Assembly: GCA_002197995.1 (NCBI GenBank)
Contig: NGZR01000001.1
Location: 9,362,001 to 9,426,000 of the forward strand
Length of the DNA stretch: 64,000 nt
DNA from: Gaeumannomyces sp. JS-464
Taxonomy: Eukaryota; Ascomycota; Sordariomycetes; Magnaporthales; Magnaporthaceae
Direction of reading: 5' to 3'
Within the stretch, counting starts at the first letter, position 1, and the number at the start of each line of letters is the position of its first letter. Of the stretch, positions 35,000 to 46,400 are shown piece by piece. The notes below the pieces were generated by a model. The model ran no database searches. It saw only the letters and a program-made list of their open reading frames with translations, and had not been told where the DNA came from. The translations under genes and the position numbers were made by a program.

Positions 35000-36339
35000 T
35001 CAGTCTTTCAATATGTCATTCAGCACCCACTGTATGCCCGCCCAGTGCTCCTCGGCCGTGGGCCGGATGAACTCGGGCTGCAGCACGAAGCCGCCCTCGC
35101 TGGCAGTGCGGGGGCGCAGCTCGACGCTCCACGAAAAAGTGGCATTGTAGGTGCCGGCGTGGTAGTCGCGCCCGGAGCCCGTCGAGTAGTACAGTACCTC
35201 GCACGAGGGGCCGACCCTGTAGATCTGCCCGGTCGTGGCGTTGATGGCGGCCGCGTAGCCGGCCCCGACCTCGCGCTGGCGGAGCAGGTTCGTGGGGAGG
35301 TCCTCGGGCTTGCACGAGAAGCCCCAGGGCAGCAGGATCAGCTGGCCGTAGCTGTGCCAGTCGACGTACGAGCGGATGCCGGCGGGCCGGGCGGCCAGCC
35401 GGGCGCTCAGGGCGGCCAGGGCGCGGTTCTCGGGCGTGTCGCCGCCGGCGAGGCCGCGGAAGGTCTCGCCGCAGGGGTCGGACGAGACGGAGCCGCCGTC
35501 GAGCGGGTGGTCCCACTGGTAGTTCCAGTTGCGGTTGTTGTCGGTGCCGACGCAGGCGGTGCCCGGGCGGGGCTGGCGGTTCTTGCGCCACAGGCGGTTG
35601 GTGGTCTGGGTGTAGACGAAGCCATCCGGGTTGTGAAAGGGACGATGTAGAAGTCGTACGCGTCCAGGAAGCGGGTCGCGTCGGGCCGACCGGCCTTGTA
35701 GCCGGATATGAGCTGGTAGGTCAGGAACTCGACGACCATGGCGGTGATCCACTCGCGCGCGTGGACGGTCGAGTGCCAGAGCACGACGGGTTTTGTGCCG
35801 GGCTCGCTGGGGCCGTTGCTGCCCCACATCTGGAAGACGTGCAGGGCGCGCCCCTCGTAGGATTTGCCCTCGAGCTCGCTGATGCGCGAGTTGTTGGGGA
35901 AGGCGGCCTGCAGGTCGCGCCAATACTGGAGGTGGTCGTCGTAAGGGTGGTACGAGTCGAACCAGCGCAGGTCCGGGAGGGCGCCATCGGCACGCCGTTG
36001 TAGGCTGTCGCGATTGTAGGACCCCGGCCGGCTCTCGCGCCGGATCAGCGCGCCCAGGTCGGCGTGCAGGAGCCGCGCGTCCAAGCCGCGGGCCGAGAAG
36101 GCGGCGGCCTGGTCCGGCGGCACGACGACGTCGACATCGCTGCCGGCCCGCCAGGTGAGGAACCGCCCGAGCTCGTCCTCGAGGGTGGGCGGGGCGTTGG
36201 CGACGCGGAAGACGTGGTGGCCGTCGTACGTGATGGGCTCCTCGCGCGGGGCGAGGCGTGGTGGCACCGCAGAGGCAGTTGCGGTCGGCGGGGCGAGGAG
36301 GAGGGCCGCCGCCGCTGCTGTGAGGAGAGTTGGTTTCAT
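35000..36339 (-). CDS. Secreted M14-family zinc metallocarboxypeptidase (one frameshift)
   Basis: The ATG at 36339 starts a signal peptide (MKPTLLTAAAAALLLAPPT) and a ~110-residue propeptide, then the peptidase M14A domain; total about 446 residues. Zinc site residues appear as HSTVHAREW (H-x-x-E) and YVDWHSYGQL. The substrate-binding Asn-Arg is in DNNRNWNYQW, and the catalytic Glu is in SWSVELRPRT. The enzyme should remove C-terminal residues from extracellular proteins after activation. The two halves lie in different frames joined at a GGG run on the plus strand (35639-35641). With one more C in the sense strand, YIVPF would run straight into HNPDGFVYTQTTNRLW. All catalytic residues are present, so I favour an intact gene with a homopolymer error. 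No intron is needed. Confidence 0.9.
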
Positions 36340-36439
36340 GGCGGGCTGGAGTCGCGACACGACGGCACAGTTCTGGGATGTGCCGATGGCGATGGCATCG
36401 TTGTCTCTTTCCCGGACCAAAGAACAACAAGGAGGAGCC

Positions 36440-36447
36440 CTCCTTTT
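36440..36447 (-). promoter_or_regulatory. TATA-like box of the carboxypeptidase gene
   Basis: CATAAAAG on the minus strand lies ~105 bp upstream of the start codon at 36339. Confidence 0.4.
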
Positions 36448-37511
36448 ATGGCCTTATGTCTCTTTGCTTAGCCGCTACAGGGATGAGGGGCCGCGGCTGA
36501 AAAGATGACAAGAAGCACGCACGCGCGGGCAGGTAACCCTGCTATCGCATGGCGTGCCCAATTACCTACTCTTCCTGTTCATTGGCGCGGGCACTTTATC
36601 TTATTTTGGCGAGGAGATCGGATCTTTTTTTGGCGAGAGTCTTGCTTGCGGGAACTGTCCGACTCAATGCCGGGATCCGATGGCTTGCTGTATTGCCTTA
36701 AACGGCAGGTCTGTAAACGAGGGGTCATTCCCTTGGCGGCTTGGCGATGCGCCTATGCTATGCTTCCCCGCGGTGAGGTGGAACACCACCGCGGGTTACA
36801 GGGCTAGTCACCCGATGCGAGCTGGGAAAGTGATGGCCGAGGTCTTGTTCTCGCATCGGGATCGATGGTGTTGAAGGTATCCCGCGGTCGAAATCACGAA
36901 CGGGCACAAGCTTGGAGCGGGGAGAATGATGATAATGTATCCCCCAATTGAGCCGGATGCGCGATCAAAAAAAGGTAGCATAATTGTGGTGTTTATTGAT
37001 AGATCATTGATCCCGATTTGCGCATGCCGTGTTATGCGACAGTAGAGCTGATTCTCGCGAGCCCCGAGGGACAGGCGTCGTACCCTGGTCGGACGAGGAA
37101 GCTCACGTGACCCATCGATGTGCCAACTTGTGGGCTGACTAACACGCTTCAATTGTTCTGTCCAGCGTCTGCTGCTGGGTGACCCATCAGAGCAGGCACC
37201 ATTGAGCTTCCCGAAGACATTGATGCCTCTGGCGGAGTGCCGCCGCCCACTTTTGGGAACTCCGCCGACGACGTGTGGGCAACCGCGATGGTCAGTCAGC
37301 AAGCAGTGTCCACACGAGGCGGCCGTTCGAAGAGCCGCGCACTACTGGCAATCTCGCCTACAAGGCGATACAGCACAGCTGTGAATGCGAAGGTCGATGG
37401 GTCCTGACACCACCATGGCGGTCTCCCGCCACGGCGGAGCTGGCCTCGCACACTGCGCTCCGGAATTCCGAGTGCCCCAGCCTGCAGCAGCTCTTAGCCA
37501 TGGAGAAGGTC
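36448..37511. other. Divergent intergenic region
   Basis: About 1.1 kb between the carboxypeptidase (-) and the NmrA-like gene (+). No ORF with family resemblance was seen. Confidence 0.4.
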
Positions 37512-37518
37512 TATAAAA
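37512..37518 (+). promoter_or_regulatory. TATA box of the NmrA-like gene
   Basis: TATAAAA lies ~90 bp before the ATG at 37603. Confidence 0.5.
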
Positions 37519-37602
37519 CGCAACCGGAGGTTCTGCGTAGGTCTACTGCTCCCGGTGCTCAACACAACATCCCAACTTCCCACCAGACAACCCTCCGCCG
37601 CC

Positions 37603-38925
37603 ATGGTCAAGATCGCAATCGCAGGAGTGACGAGCCGTTGGTGCCCCTTTCCTCTGTTGGCCCTCGCCGTACTTACAGAGCACCCTGCTAATCAGGGTCC
37701 GATGCCCAGAGCTCGCAAAGGAGATAGTGGAGGAATTGGTGGCCGCCGACAAGCACCAAGTTCTCGGTCTGGCCCGCAAGGTAGGCAGCTTTTAGCCCCG
37801 TCGTCGCCCACGCCCTTTCTCCGCTCCCGTTTGGATCGTGTGGGTTTTAGATAACGGATCGTCCACTAACGCTTCAATTCAAAAAGATCCCCGACGAACT
37901 TGTAGCAAAGTGGCCCAAGATCAACTTCGTCGCCACCACATACGAGGACAAGCAGGAACTTGTCAACCTCCTCCGTGGTGTCGACGTCGCTCTGTGCTTC
38001 TTCTCGCCTCAGCATGACGCCGATGGAAATACCCAAAAGGGGCTTATCGATGCTGCCATCGAGGCTGGCGTGAAGAGATACATGCCCAGCGAGTGGTTCA
38101 CGTAAGACCCCTCTGCAACGTCCACCGTCTCGAACCTACCGGCGGAGTATCGCCGTTATGGCACAGGTACTGATACCCCGAAACAGTGGCACCGGACTTG
38201 CTGCTGCCATCGCGGGATTCCCATATATGGCCAGCAAGCTTGCGGTCAGGAAGTACCTCGAGGAGCTCAACCAGGACAGGAAGGTGATCGAGTACACCTT
38301 GATCTCCCCTGGCATGTTCATGGATTACCTGGCATACCCTCACGTCACCAACAGCAAGCACACGCCCGTGTTCGAAACATTCATCAACATGCAGGCCACG
38401 CGCGGGTTCTACATGGAAGGTCATGAAAATGACAAGTTTACCGTCACTGCCATCCACGACATCGTCAATGTGGTGCTGCGCGCCATCGACTACGAGGGTG
38501 CGTGGCCCGTTAAGGGCGGTATCGTCGGCGAGACCGTCTCTTTCTCAGACCTTGTCGAGCTGGGGCAAAAGCTCAGGGGTAAGCGCCAGCCGATATCTAG
38601 GGCGAAAGCTTTCCTCTGCTTGCGCATCGTATCTTATTATGGGTGCCATCTGTCTAACTTCATCGTGGCTCCAGGGAAGCAATTCAACATCGACGTGCTC
38701 GACCCCAAGGATGTCGAGGCTGGGAACCTCAAGATCACGAAGCTCGACCAGATATCCCACCCGTCCATCCCACCAGAACAACTAGAGGCGTGGACCAAGG
38801 CCGCATTCGCCGGCTGCCTGCGCGCCATTGCCACCGGGGGCATGGTGATCGATGCAGAGTGGAACCGCCTGCTCCCAGATTACAGATTCATGACGGTCGA
38901 AGAGATGCTGGGCGCGCACTTTTAG
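37603..38925 (+). CDS. NmrA-like / isoflavone-reductase-type NAD(P)-binding protein
   Basis: Five exons: 37603-37636, 37710-37780, 37887-38101, 38187-38578 and 38675-38925, encoding 320 residues. All junctions keep the frame, and introns 2-4 have clear branch sites (CACTAAC, TACTGAT, TCTAACT). The first donor (GTTGGT) is unusual but gives the expected MVKIAIAGVTSQLAKEIVEE Rossmann start. Later blocks are typical of the family: DVALCFFSPQHDADGNTQKG, AAIEAGVKRYMPSEWFT, FPYMASKLAVRKYLEEL and FTVTAIHDIVNVVLRAIDY. Such atypical short-chain reductases act in secondary metabolism or as NAD(P)-sensing regulators; the substrate is unknown. No frameshift is present, unlike many neighbours. Confidence 0.85.
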
Positions 38926-39443
38926 GATGGGTTCCCATGTCGGGTGTCGGGTTAGAATTGCTCGATGACACAACGACTCGAGGGCGCTGCGCAAGGCAAG
39001 CTCGCTGTTGTGGGGTGGGCGCCAGGTGTTGGTTTGTGGGAACGATACAACACGAGCCTGTGGGAGGGAACAGACGGGAGGATGGCGGTGGCTGTTGGCT
39101 AACTCCAGGAGCGGCAAAAACTTGGCTCGTGGCGCTGCCTGCCCGGAAGTCGTCTCGGCCTGGCTGGAAAGATGCGCATTCATGGAAAGCAATATCAGCG
39201 CCGCCCGAGCGAACCTATCAGGCCCTCATCTCGGTGCTTGGCTGGCGCACGAATGCAGACTTAGGTTTCTCTGTGCGTGGTTGGCTTCTCGCCTCCCGTC
39301 CCTTGGCTACCTACTACCTGCTTAACAATTCAAGGTTACGATTTTCCCTTGATCCTATATCTTCTCCTTTCTCTTCTATTTTCTATATCTTTGCGAAACA
39401 TTCCTTCTACACCCCTACTCCTAACAACCCTCGGTATCCCAAA
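38926..39443. other. Intergenic, no gene recognised
   Basis: About 520 bp between two plus-strand genes. The second half is CT-rich and is probably the tyrosinase promoter. Confidence 0.4.
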
Positions 39444-39454
39444 CCAATTATAAA
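39444..39454 (+). promoter_or_regulatory. CCAAT/TATA box of the tyrosinase-like gene
   Basis: CCAAT (39444-39448) runs directly into TATAAA (39449-39454), ~80 bp upstream of the ATG at 39535. Confidence 0.5.
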
Positions 39455-39534
39455 GTGGTCGAGGCTCCAACGCGGTCGCAACAACACACCGACGCCCACC
39501 CCCCTCAGTCGAAGGCAGACATATACATCATAAA

Positions 39535-40743
39535 ATGCGATTTTCCTCTTTCGCCATGGTTACCTCGCTCTCGTTGGCGCCGGCCGTTGCGCTGCCGCCC
39601 TGCAGCGGGAAGCGGGCAACCGTCGGGCCGGGGCTTCTCGATCTGGCCCCCTTCAAGGCGGGCATGACGCTGCTGGCCCCGGAAGAGTTCGACGCCAAGC
39701 TGAGCGCCGCTGCCGCCGCCGCCCGCTTCGCCTCCTTGTTCGCCTCGCCACCGCCATCATCGTCGTCGCCATCGTCCAGAATTCTCACCCCCTCGAACTC
39801 CACCCCCGCGGCCGCCTGTACCAATCCGCAGGTCCGGGTCGAGTGGCGCAAGATGCGCGAGGAGGACAAGCGGGCCTTCCTGAACGCGACGCGCTGCCTG
39901 ATGGTCGACCGCCCGCCCGCTCTGGTCTCGGCCGGCTTCGCGGGCTCCCGCTCGCGGTACGAGGACCTGGTGTCGGTGCACCAGAAAATGACGGAACACG
40001 TTTACGATTTCGCCCAATTCCTGCCCTGGAGCCGCCACTTCCTGGCCGTATACGAGTCCCTCCTGCGCGACGAGTGTGGGTACGGCGGCCCCCTCCCCTG
40101 GTGGGACGAGGCGCTCGACGCCGGCCGCTTCTCCGAGAGCCCCTTGTTCGCCAACGGCGACTACTTCGGCCCGGCCCCGGCCCTGTTCCCCAACCGCGAA
40201 AACGGCGACAAAATCGGCCCGTCCAGTGCCCTGTTCGCCAACGACGACGTCGCCCGGGCCAAGGGCGTCTGCCTCGAGTCGGGCGTGTTCGCGAACACCA
40301 CACTGCACCTCGGGCCCCAACTCAACGTTTCGGACCACTGCCTGTCGCGCGGCGTGGACGAGTCGCTAACGCGCGTATGCAACCAGGGCCGGATCGACAA
40401 GTGCCACAAAGAACCGACTTACTACTTGTTTCTAATGTGCATCAACTGGGGGGTGAGCGTCTACGCACATTACGGGCTCGGCGGGACCATGATGGACATG
40501 CGAACGTCAGCCGGGGACCCGGTATTTTTTCTGCATCACGGCTTCCTTGACCGGAATTGGTGGCGCTGGCAGCAGGCCGACCTGAGCCGCCGCCTGTACG
40601 AGCTTGTGGGGCCCGCCGACTGGAAGCCGAGCCAGATCACCCTGGGCTATGTCCTGAGCACTCGTGGGCTGAAGCCGAACACGACGGTCCTCAGGGTCAT
40701 GAACACGGAGGGAGGAGATCTCTGTTACAGATATGACTACTGA
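39535..40743 (+). CDS. Secreted tyrosinase-domain protein with altered copper ligands
   Basis: Single exon, 402 residues, intact. A signal peptide (MRFSSFAMVTSLSLAPAVA) leads to a tyrosinase central domain: the CuA-type region at ~149-175 (SVHQKMTEHVY..FLPWSRHFLAVYE), DECGYGGPLPWWDEALDAG, and the CuB-type region ending GDPVFFLHHGFLDRNWWRWQ (His334/His335). Tyrosinases oxidise phenols through two copper ions, each held by three His. From memory of the family, CuA should have a His where Tyr157 stands and the third His in a PWHR motif, here PWSR (Ser166). CuB should begin H-x-x-x-H, but here reads SVYAH. Several ligands therefore seem lost, although the fold is kept. Residues ~204-240 contain an internal repeat (LFANGDYFGPAPALFPN../..GPSSALFAND). 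It could be a non-catalytic relative or have another substrate. Confidence 0.8.
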   Translation: MRFSSFAMVTSLSLAPAVALPPCSGKRATVGPGLLDLAPFKAGMTLLAPEEFDAKLSAAAAAARFASLFASPPPSSSSPSSRILTPSNSTPAAACTNPQVRVEWRKMREEDKRAFLNATRCLMVDRPPALVSAGFAGSRSRYEDLVSVHQKMTEHVYDFAQFLPWSRHFLAVYESLLRDECGYGGPLPWWDEALDAGRFSESPLFANGDYFGPAPALFPNRENGDKIGPSSALFANDDVARAKGVCLESGVFANTTLHLGPQLNVSDHCLSRGVDESLTRVCNQGRIDKCHKEPTYYLFLMCINWGVSVYAHYGLGGTMMDMRTSAGDPVFFLHHGFLDRNWWRWQQADLSRRLYELVGPADWKPSQITLGYVLSTRGLKPNTTVLRVMNTEGGDLCYRYDY

Positions 40744-41221
40744 GAGTATCTCGTCCTTTCCATGTTTTTTTTTCCTTCCTCCTCTTCATCATTTGCCCTT
40801 TTCTTTGGCTTTTTTCCTTCATTTTGCATTTTGGAATTTCTATAGTTCATGTCCCGCGCCTGATGAGCGCCTTCCAGCTGGCCGACACCACGACTGCCAC
40901 CAGGGACGGGCATCCGATCTCGGCTCGTGCTGCGAGGCACAGGCTCTGGTACGGGGGCGATCCTAGGGTTTGGGCTGCGCATATTCACATGGGTCCTCGA
41001 GGCTGGTCGGCCGCCATCTCTGCTTTGTCTCTGGCCATTAACTGCGTGTTGGAGTATTTGGGCTGGGAGTGCTGGCAAAGATAGAAACGTGTGGAAAGAG
41101 AAGCCAACGCGGCCCCTCAAATACATGTCTCTAACCAGCCTGTTCCTAACGCTTTCCTCGCTGTGTGCTCATGTCTTGACGAAAGATGGTGAGCGCCCGA
41201 GCGATCCCCCGTCGCTCATAG
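40744..41221. other. Convergent intergenic region
   Basis: T/C-rich 3' flank of the tyrosinase-like gene and sequence up to the broken dehydrogenase. No gene seen. Confidence 0.4.
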
Positions 41222-42280
41222 TCACTCGAGTTTGCGGGGACCCACGAGGTCCACGCCCGTCCAGTCCATGAGCCTTGAGCTGTCATCCGACTCAAGCATC
41301 TTGATCGTGCGCACAACCTTGGTAGCCCGAGACTCAACCTCCGGGCTGCCTGGGTGAAGACCGACCACCGTGACCTTGATGTCCCTGTCCGCGTGCATAG
41401 CCGCCATAGAGAGTGGCAGATTCCAGTGCCATCTTGGAGGCGTGGTACGCCACATGCGTCGTCAGGGAATTGTCATCAATAACTCCTAAATTACCCGGGT
41501 CGTCCTAGTGTCAGTAAGTGCATCCTTAGTCGCCTCGGGCAGAAAGTTTAGAAGCCTTCTCTCCTTCGAGGCCGATGGGATCGGGGATCTTTACTGTCGA
41601 GGATGTTGACGACCCGGGCTGCCTTGGACTTTTGCAAGGCGTGGAAAAAGTACTTGGTAAGGAGAAGAGGTCCCTAGGTTCCAGTACTTGTCAGGGCTAA
41701 TCAAATACGTGTACAGAAGAAACATGTGAAAATCACGTAGGTACCACTTACCAGCGCATTAACATTAAATGCTTCGATCATCTCACCCGCCATCGGGTAC
41801 TCCTTTCTCCCCGCCGTCTCAGCAAGAATTGCTATTGAGTACCGTTAGCTATAAGCTTTGGGAGGGAATGCGCAAAATAGGAGACGAATATTGCGCAACG
41901 CGCCTCGCATATATGGAGTGAATCTGTTCCACTTACCGGCATTGTTGACCAGTATGTCTAGCTTCTTGTCTCCCCACGCCATGGAGGCGCTCACGATGGA
42001 CTCGACATTGGCCAGGTCTAGCGGCGGGGCATTTTTACCAAGCATGGCTTTAAGCTATAATTGTGCATTCGAGGGTAGACTCGTTACCACAGGATTCTCT
42101 TGGAAGCGATCGGGGTTTTCATATTCCGTTTACCGTGGTAATGGCTTCGTCGGTCTCTTCACCCTCTGGGCGGTAGGTGCCATAAACATCGTCTCCGAGA
42201 CGCCTGAACTCTTCGACAAGCTCCCTACCGAGGCCTCGATTGGCGCCGGTGACGATTACCGTGCGTGGAGCAGGCGCCAT
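41222..42280 (-). pseudogene. Short-chain dehydrogenase/reductase, multiple frameshifts
   Basis: The ATG at 42280 begins MAPAPRTVIVTGANRGLGRE, the SDR cofactor loop (TGxxxGxG), in an exon ending at a GTAAAC donor (42133). Further pieces follow in order on the minus strand: LDLANVESIVS..KLDILVNNAG (~41940-42040), ILAETAGRKEYPMAGEMIEA, GPLLLTKYFFHALQKSKAA and VVNIL, then THVAYHASKMALE with the catalytic Tyr-x-x-x-Lys. Last comes DIKVTVVGLHPGSPEVESRA, ending at 41222. Introns explain some changes of frame, but at least three indels remain near 41400-41600 and one exon junction is out of phase. I see a recognisable but broken NAD(P)-dependent oxidoreductase next to the AT-rich zone. Confidence 0.65.
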
Positions 42281-43063
42281 GGTTGGCGTGGTCGATAGGC
42301 GTGGTGGTCCTGATACCTAGCAAGGTTGGTGTGCTTGGTTTGAGCCGGATGATAGCTCCAGTTTGATGGATTGGAGGGGCGCTACCTAGGTGCCGTAGCA
42401 TCCCAAGACTGCTGAAGCGAATATCAGCGACAAAGCGAGGCGGGATCAGCTCGTTGTCAACTATTCGTTGTGGCGCTAATAATGAGGAGAGCAAGGGAAG
42501 GAACCTGGATGGAGGGACAGATATGGAGAGTCGGGCTGCAGTTCGAGCGCACTTCTGCGGATTTGGAAGGGCAAATAGTTTAGAATCAGTCCAAGACAGA
42601 CAAGAAAGGCATTGATGGATGTCTCTGCTAGGGGCCCATGTGAATATACGCGGCCCACCGTTGTTCGAGTTTTATCGAGGAATTGCTTGGACGTCTCCAT
42701 CGATTATTTATTTGTAGGACAGACTCGTAGCAACCGAAACTGGAGCTAATCGAGGGTCGATGGATGCATTTAAAGTCTATCCTTTTTGGGAGAGGCCCTT
42801 TGCGGCCACGCACCCTTTTTGCACTTACACGCACCCCCACCCCAATATCGGTACGCATGGACCTTTCTATGGCGCGCACGCACAAACGAACACAGGCTTC
42901 AACGCAGGCAGGCGTGCAATCAACAGAAGGGAAGCAAATAGAAGTTATCGCCACGAGCAATTTATTAATAAACGAGCAAAAACGCGGTGTTGAACCGCCA
43001 AATTACATAGGAAAAGTGCAGGGGCACGGCGTTGAGGCCGTTTATCTAGGGCTACAGAAGGGC
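42281..43063. other. Transition from gene-bearing to AT-rich DNA
   Basis: Composition begins to fall and no gene is evident. Short ORFs here have no family resemblance. Confidence 0.4.
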
Positions 43064-45000
43064 CTAGGGACTCGCAAAAGGATTAAAAAACTCGTCAGAA
43101 GCCGGCGCAGGCGCTAGGGAAGGTGCGGAAGCCCTCCCGGCCAGTCTGAAAGGCAAGGAGGCCGGTAAAAAAGCCGGCGAAAAAGGTAAGGGTGTGCCGA
43201 GGCTAACTACGGGACCCTCGTTAGCCTCGTCCCGTGCCCGCAGGGAAGCACCCAACTCGTGTTGGGAGTAATCCCGCCTTCCGCTGGCCCTTATACCCGT
43301 GCTTGCACGCGTGCGAGGCCGTGCCGCCGCCGGCTCGTTGCCGAAAGGGCCGGCGCCCGGAGGCCGGCCTTTCTTTACTCCGGCCGGCTTTGCAACTCGT
43401 AATAGGGGGTCGTGCGTAAAGCGGCTACCCGGGTGCAACCAAAAGCTATTTACGGCGGCGATTTGCAAGCCAGGCGCCTGCGGATCGCGCTGCTGAGCTT
43501 TATGCAGGGTAATAAGCTCGTGGGGGCAGGGCAGGCCGTATTGCGCACGCGTAAAGTTAGTGCAAAGGCCGATATCTAAGCGGTTGGGTGCTTGCGGGAA
43601 GGGAACGTTAATAAGGCACAAAGGTTAATTTGTTCGAGGAAATTAAAGCACCATAACGAGGCTCGCAAAAGGAGGGCCCCTACTTATAAACGGCCGGCGT
43701 AATCCCACTTTACGCGTGCGTGAAAGTGCTTTTTGCGGTCTTTAAAAGCCGCAATTCTGTGCCTTATTTGTAAGCGAGTTGCCTGCTTAATTTGAGCTTC
43801 CGTTAATCGAAAGGAAAGGTCGTACGTTTTAAGGGATCCGTAATTCCCTTTAACGCCGGCGGTGCTAATTACGCCTTAATTAGGGTTGAATTTGGTATAG
43901 CAATAACCCCATTGCCGTCGGGAAGGCCAAACGGTTTGTTATAAGTAGTTAATTAAGCTCGTTTGCTTAAAAAAACTCTTTTATAAGCCGGTCCATAGCG
44001 GCTTTATACGCGTAACAGTCTCTAGCATAAACGACGTGCTTCCAAAGGGTAAAAAAGCCGGCCCGGGTATGGGGAACCTTATTAGGGTCGTGCTAATAAG
44101 CATCCAACTTTTAGGCAAATTCGATCCGTTGATAACTGTTGTTAAAAGCACAGATATCCTCTTTGTTAGCCTCGTTAGGCCGGCCCTCGTTAGCCTTGTT
44201 AAAGCCGGCCTTTAACTCCACGTGGGCTTCGCCTTCGGGATTCGAATCGGGCGACCTTTTAAAGGCTTTCGCGGCCGCAATCTTATTTCATTTCTTTTTG
44301 ATTTAAAGGACGACGTCGGCGTTAACATAATAAACGCAAAGTTGCATTTTTACGAAAGGAAAACGCGTTTGAAAGGCTGTGCGCATACCGAAAGTCGGAG
44401 TCTGTTAAAGCGGCTTTAGGGGCGGGTATTTGAAAAGCGGCTAAAAAATCGCGGAGGGCACCAAAAAGCTAAAGAAAGGTTTCCTCCGTTTCGTTATTTA
44501 TTAGCCCTTAAAAAGCCGGCACCGTTATTCGCTCGTTGGTTAAAATTACGGCCGTAAAAAGGTGTATATTATTACGGTTGGTTTTATAAGTAACGTCGAT
44601 CTAAAAGCAATGCGGGTTGGTTTAAAAGAAAAGGACGGCTTTTTCGTATGCCCAAATAACGCCGGCAAAGGTGGTAGTAGTTTTTGGGTTTCGCTAAAGG
44701 AAATCGGGCGGGTTGAAAGCTTTAAACACGACTTTCGGGTCGTTAAGAGCCCGCACGAGGGCCGCGGCAGGCTTGTATCCGTTAACCTCCCCTTTCCTAT
44801 AGGCCGCCCTGTATTTGTATAGCGCTTGGAGGTTTTAATGCACGTCGGGGTATCGGGATCGGCAAAAGTCGAGTATCGAGCGCGTGCGGACCGTGGGATT
44901 TGCAAATAAAAGGCGGAGGAACGTCCAATGCCTGCCTTTAAAGCTCGTTGTTTGTTGGTGCACGGAAGGCCTTATAGCGTTTGCAAATAGGCGGCCGTGG
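43064..45000 (-). mobile_element. RIP-mutated Mutator-like (MULE) transposase
   Basis: On the minus strand, degenerate frames near 44500-44640 read DVTYKTNRNNIHLF.. followed by INNETEETF. This matches the MULE transposase core (first catalytic Asp in a D-x-T-Y-K-T-N-R motif). Downstream, an ORF at 43621-43064 keeps C-x9-C-x-H (CTNFTRAQYGLPCPHEL), the SWIM-type zinc motif near the end of these transposases. It continues with ..HPGSRFTHDPLLR.. and a Pro/Ala-rich tail. Numerous TAA/TAG codons sit where Gln or Trp codons are expected, so the element is dead. Ends and target duplication were not found. A MULE is my best call from these two motif regions. Confidence 0.6.
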
Positions 45001-45411
45001 TTTTAATGGGTAAAGCACGTTATTTTGGCGCTCCAAAAACCTCCGTTAGCTTTAAACCGTTGCATAACAAAGCCGTAGTTGCAAATAGATATTTGGGAGG
45101 TATGCGTGCGCCGGCGGAGGGCCCGGGAGTTGGTAAGCCGTTGCTGGAAAAGGCACCCAACTGTTACAATCAGGGGTTTGCTCTTAGGGTAGGGCACTTC
45201 GGGGGTGGAAAGGACAGTATCGCTAATTTGGTTAACAGGGGATCACGTAACTTTAAAAGGACAATTTAATTGCTTACCCCAAGGGATGCCTGGGAGTTAA
45301 CTTAGGTTAATTAATGCCGAAGCCTTAATTAAAACTACTTAAAACAATAGGAAATCCATCCTATATATACATACTGCTTTTTTTAGTAATTTTTTAAATT
45401 TGTTACTTTAT

Positions 45412-45540
45412 TTTTAGCGGTTACAAATTTACAAATCCAGTTTGGATTTATCGCTTTGTTTTTAGCGGTTATAAATCCATAAATCCAGCTTGGATTTATC
45501 GCTTTGTTTTTAGCGGCTATAAATTTACAAATCCAATTTA
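45412..45540. repeat. ~48-bp tandem repeat in the Gypsy 3' end
   Basis: About 2.6 units share TTTTTAGCGGTTA and AAATCCAG..TGGATTTATCGC. The same array occurs, more mutated, at about 54660-54800 in the second Gypsy copy. Confidence 0.7.
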
Positions 45541-46385
45541 GTTTACGTAATTTTACGTGTTTTAATGCAAGGTAAAAGCATTATTTAAAACCCTCCCGTT
45601 TTATCGTTTTGGGGCTTGCACGCTAGTTGTAACATTAGGTTTCCCTTTTTAAACTAAATCCTTTTAGCCATTTTTTATTGCCCCGCTTTTCGTTAATTGG
45701 TAAATACTTTTTTTTTTACCATTTTTTTTCCCTTTTTAATTAACGAAATGTCCGGCCGGGTGCGAAAACGTCCTTTTGCGAAAAAAACCCTTTAACGTAA
45801 GGATTTGCTTGCTTAAGTTTTTTTTTCCTATCGAAATGCCTTTTTGTTTTTTTGTTACGAAATTTTAAAGCGCGAAAAATGTAAAACTTCCTTTTAAGAT
45901 TTATCGCGGTGCGTGGAATGTTTCGGTTAAAACCGCATAAGTTGCGACATTTTAAATCCTTTTCCCGCGCAATTTCGAAAAATTGGAAAATAATACGCGA
46001 GGTTAAAAGCCGAGCTAAAAGCAAAAAAGGAAAAACGCCGCGTTGTAAAGCGAAAGTTCCTCGTTATTAACGCTCGTATTAAACGTTTAAAAACGTAAAA
46101 AAAATATGGTTTAAAAAAAAAATGCGCGCGTTTCGGCGCGCGGTATTAACGTTATAAAAGAATTAAAGCGCGTCGAGCGGAAAAAGGCTAAACTAAAAGC
46201 TTATTAAACTATTTCGCAGTTTAAACTATCCGTAATTCCTACCGTTTTTTTTAACTAATAAGCATTCGAGGTTAATCTTAACTTAAACCTATTTGCTTTT
46301 TTTAACCGCGGTAAATCGTAACCCTTTTAATAATTTCCTTAGGTTTTATAACGTATTAGGTATGGCTTTGGTTTTTTTGCTAAAG

Positions 46386-46400
46386 TTTCGGGTTCGAATC
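46386..46400 (+). other. tRNA-like T-arm / B-box inside the Gypsy relic
   Basis: GGTTCGAATCCCGG matches the tRNA B-box consensus with a foldable T-stem. The upstream AATCGT near 46314-46319 could pair with ACGATT just downstream as an acceptor stem. The spacing (~93 nt) is long and no convincing anticodon arm was found. A RIP-damaged version is at ~55640 in the other Gypsy copy. It could be a tRNA-derived SINE end or part of the retroelement; I do not call a functional tRNA. Confidence 0.35.
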
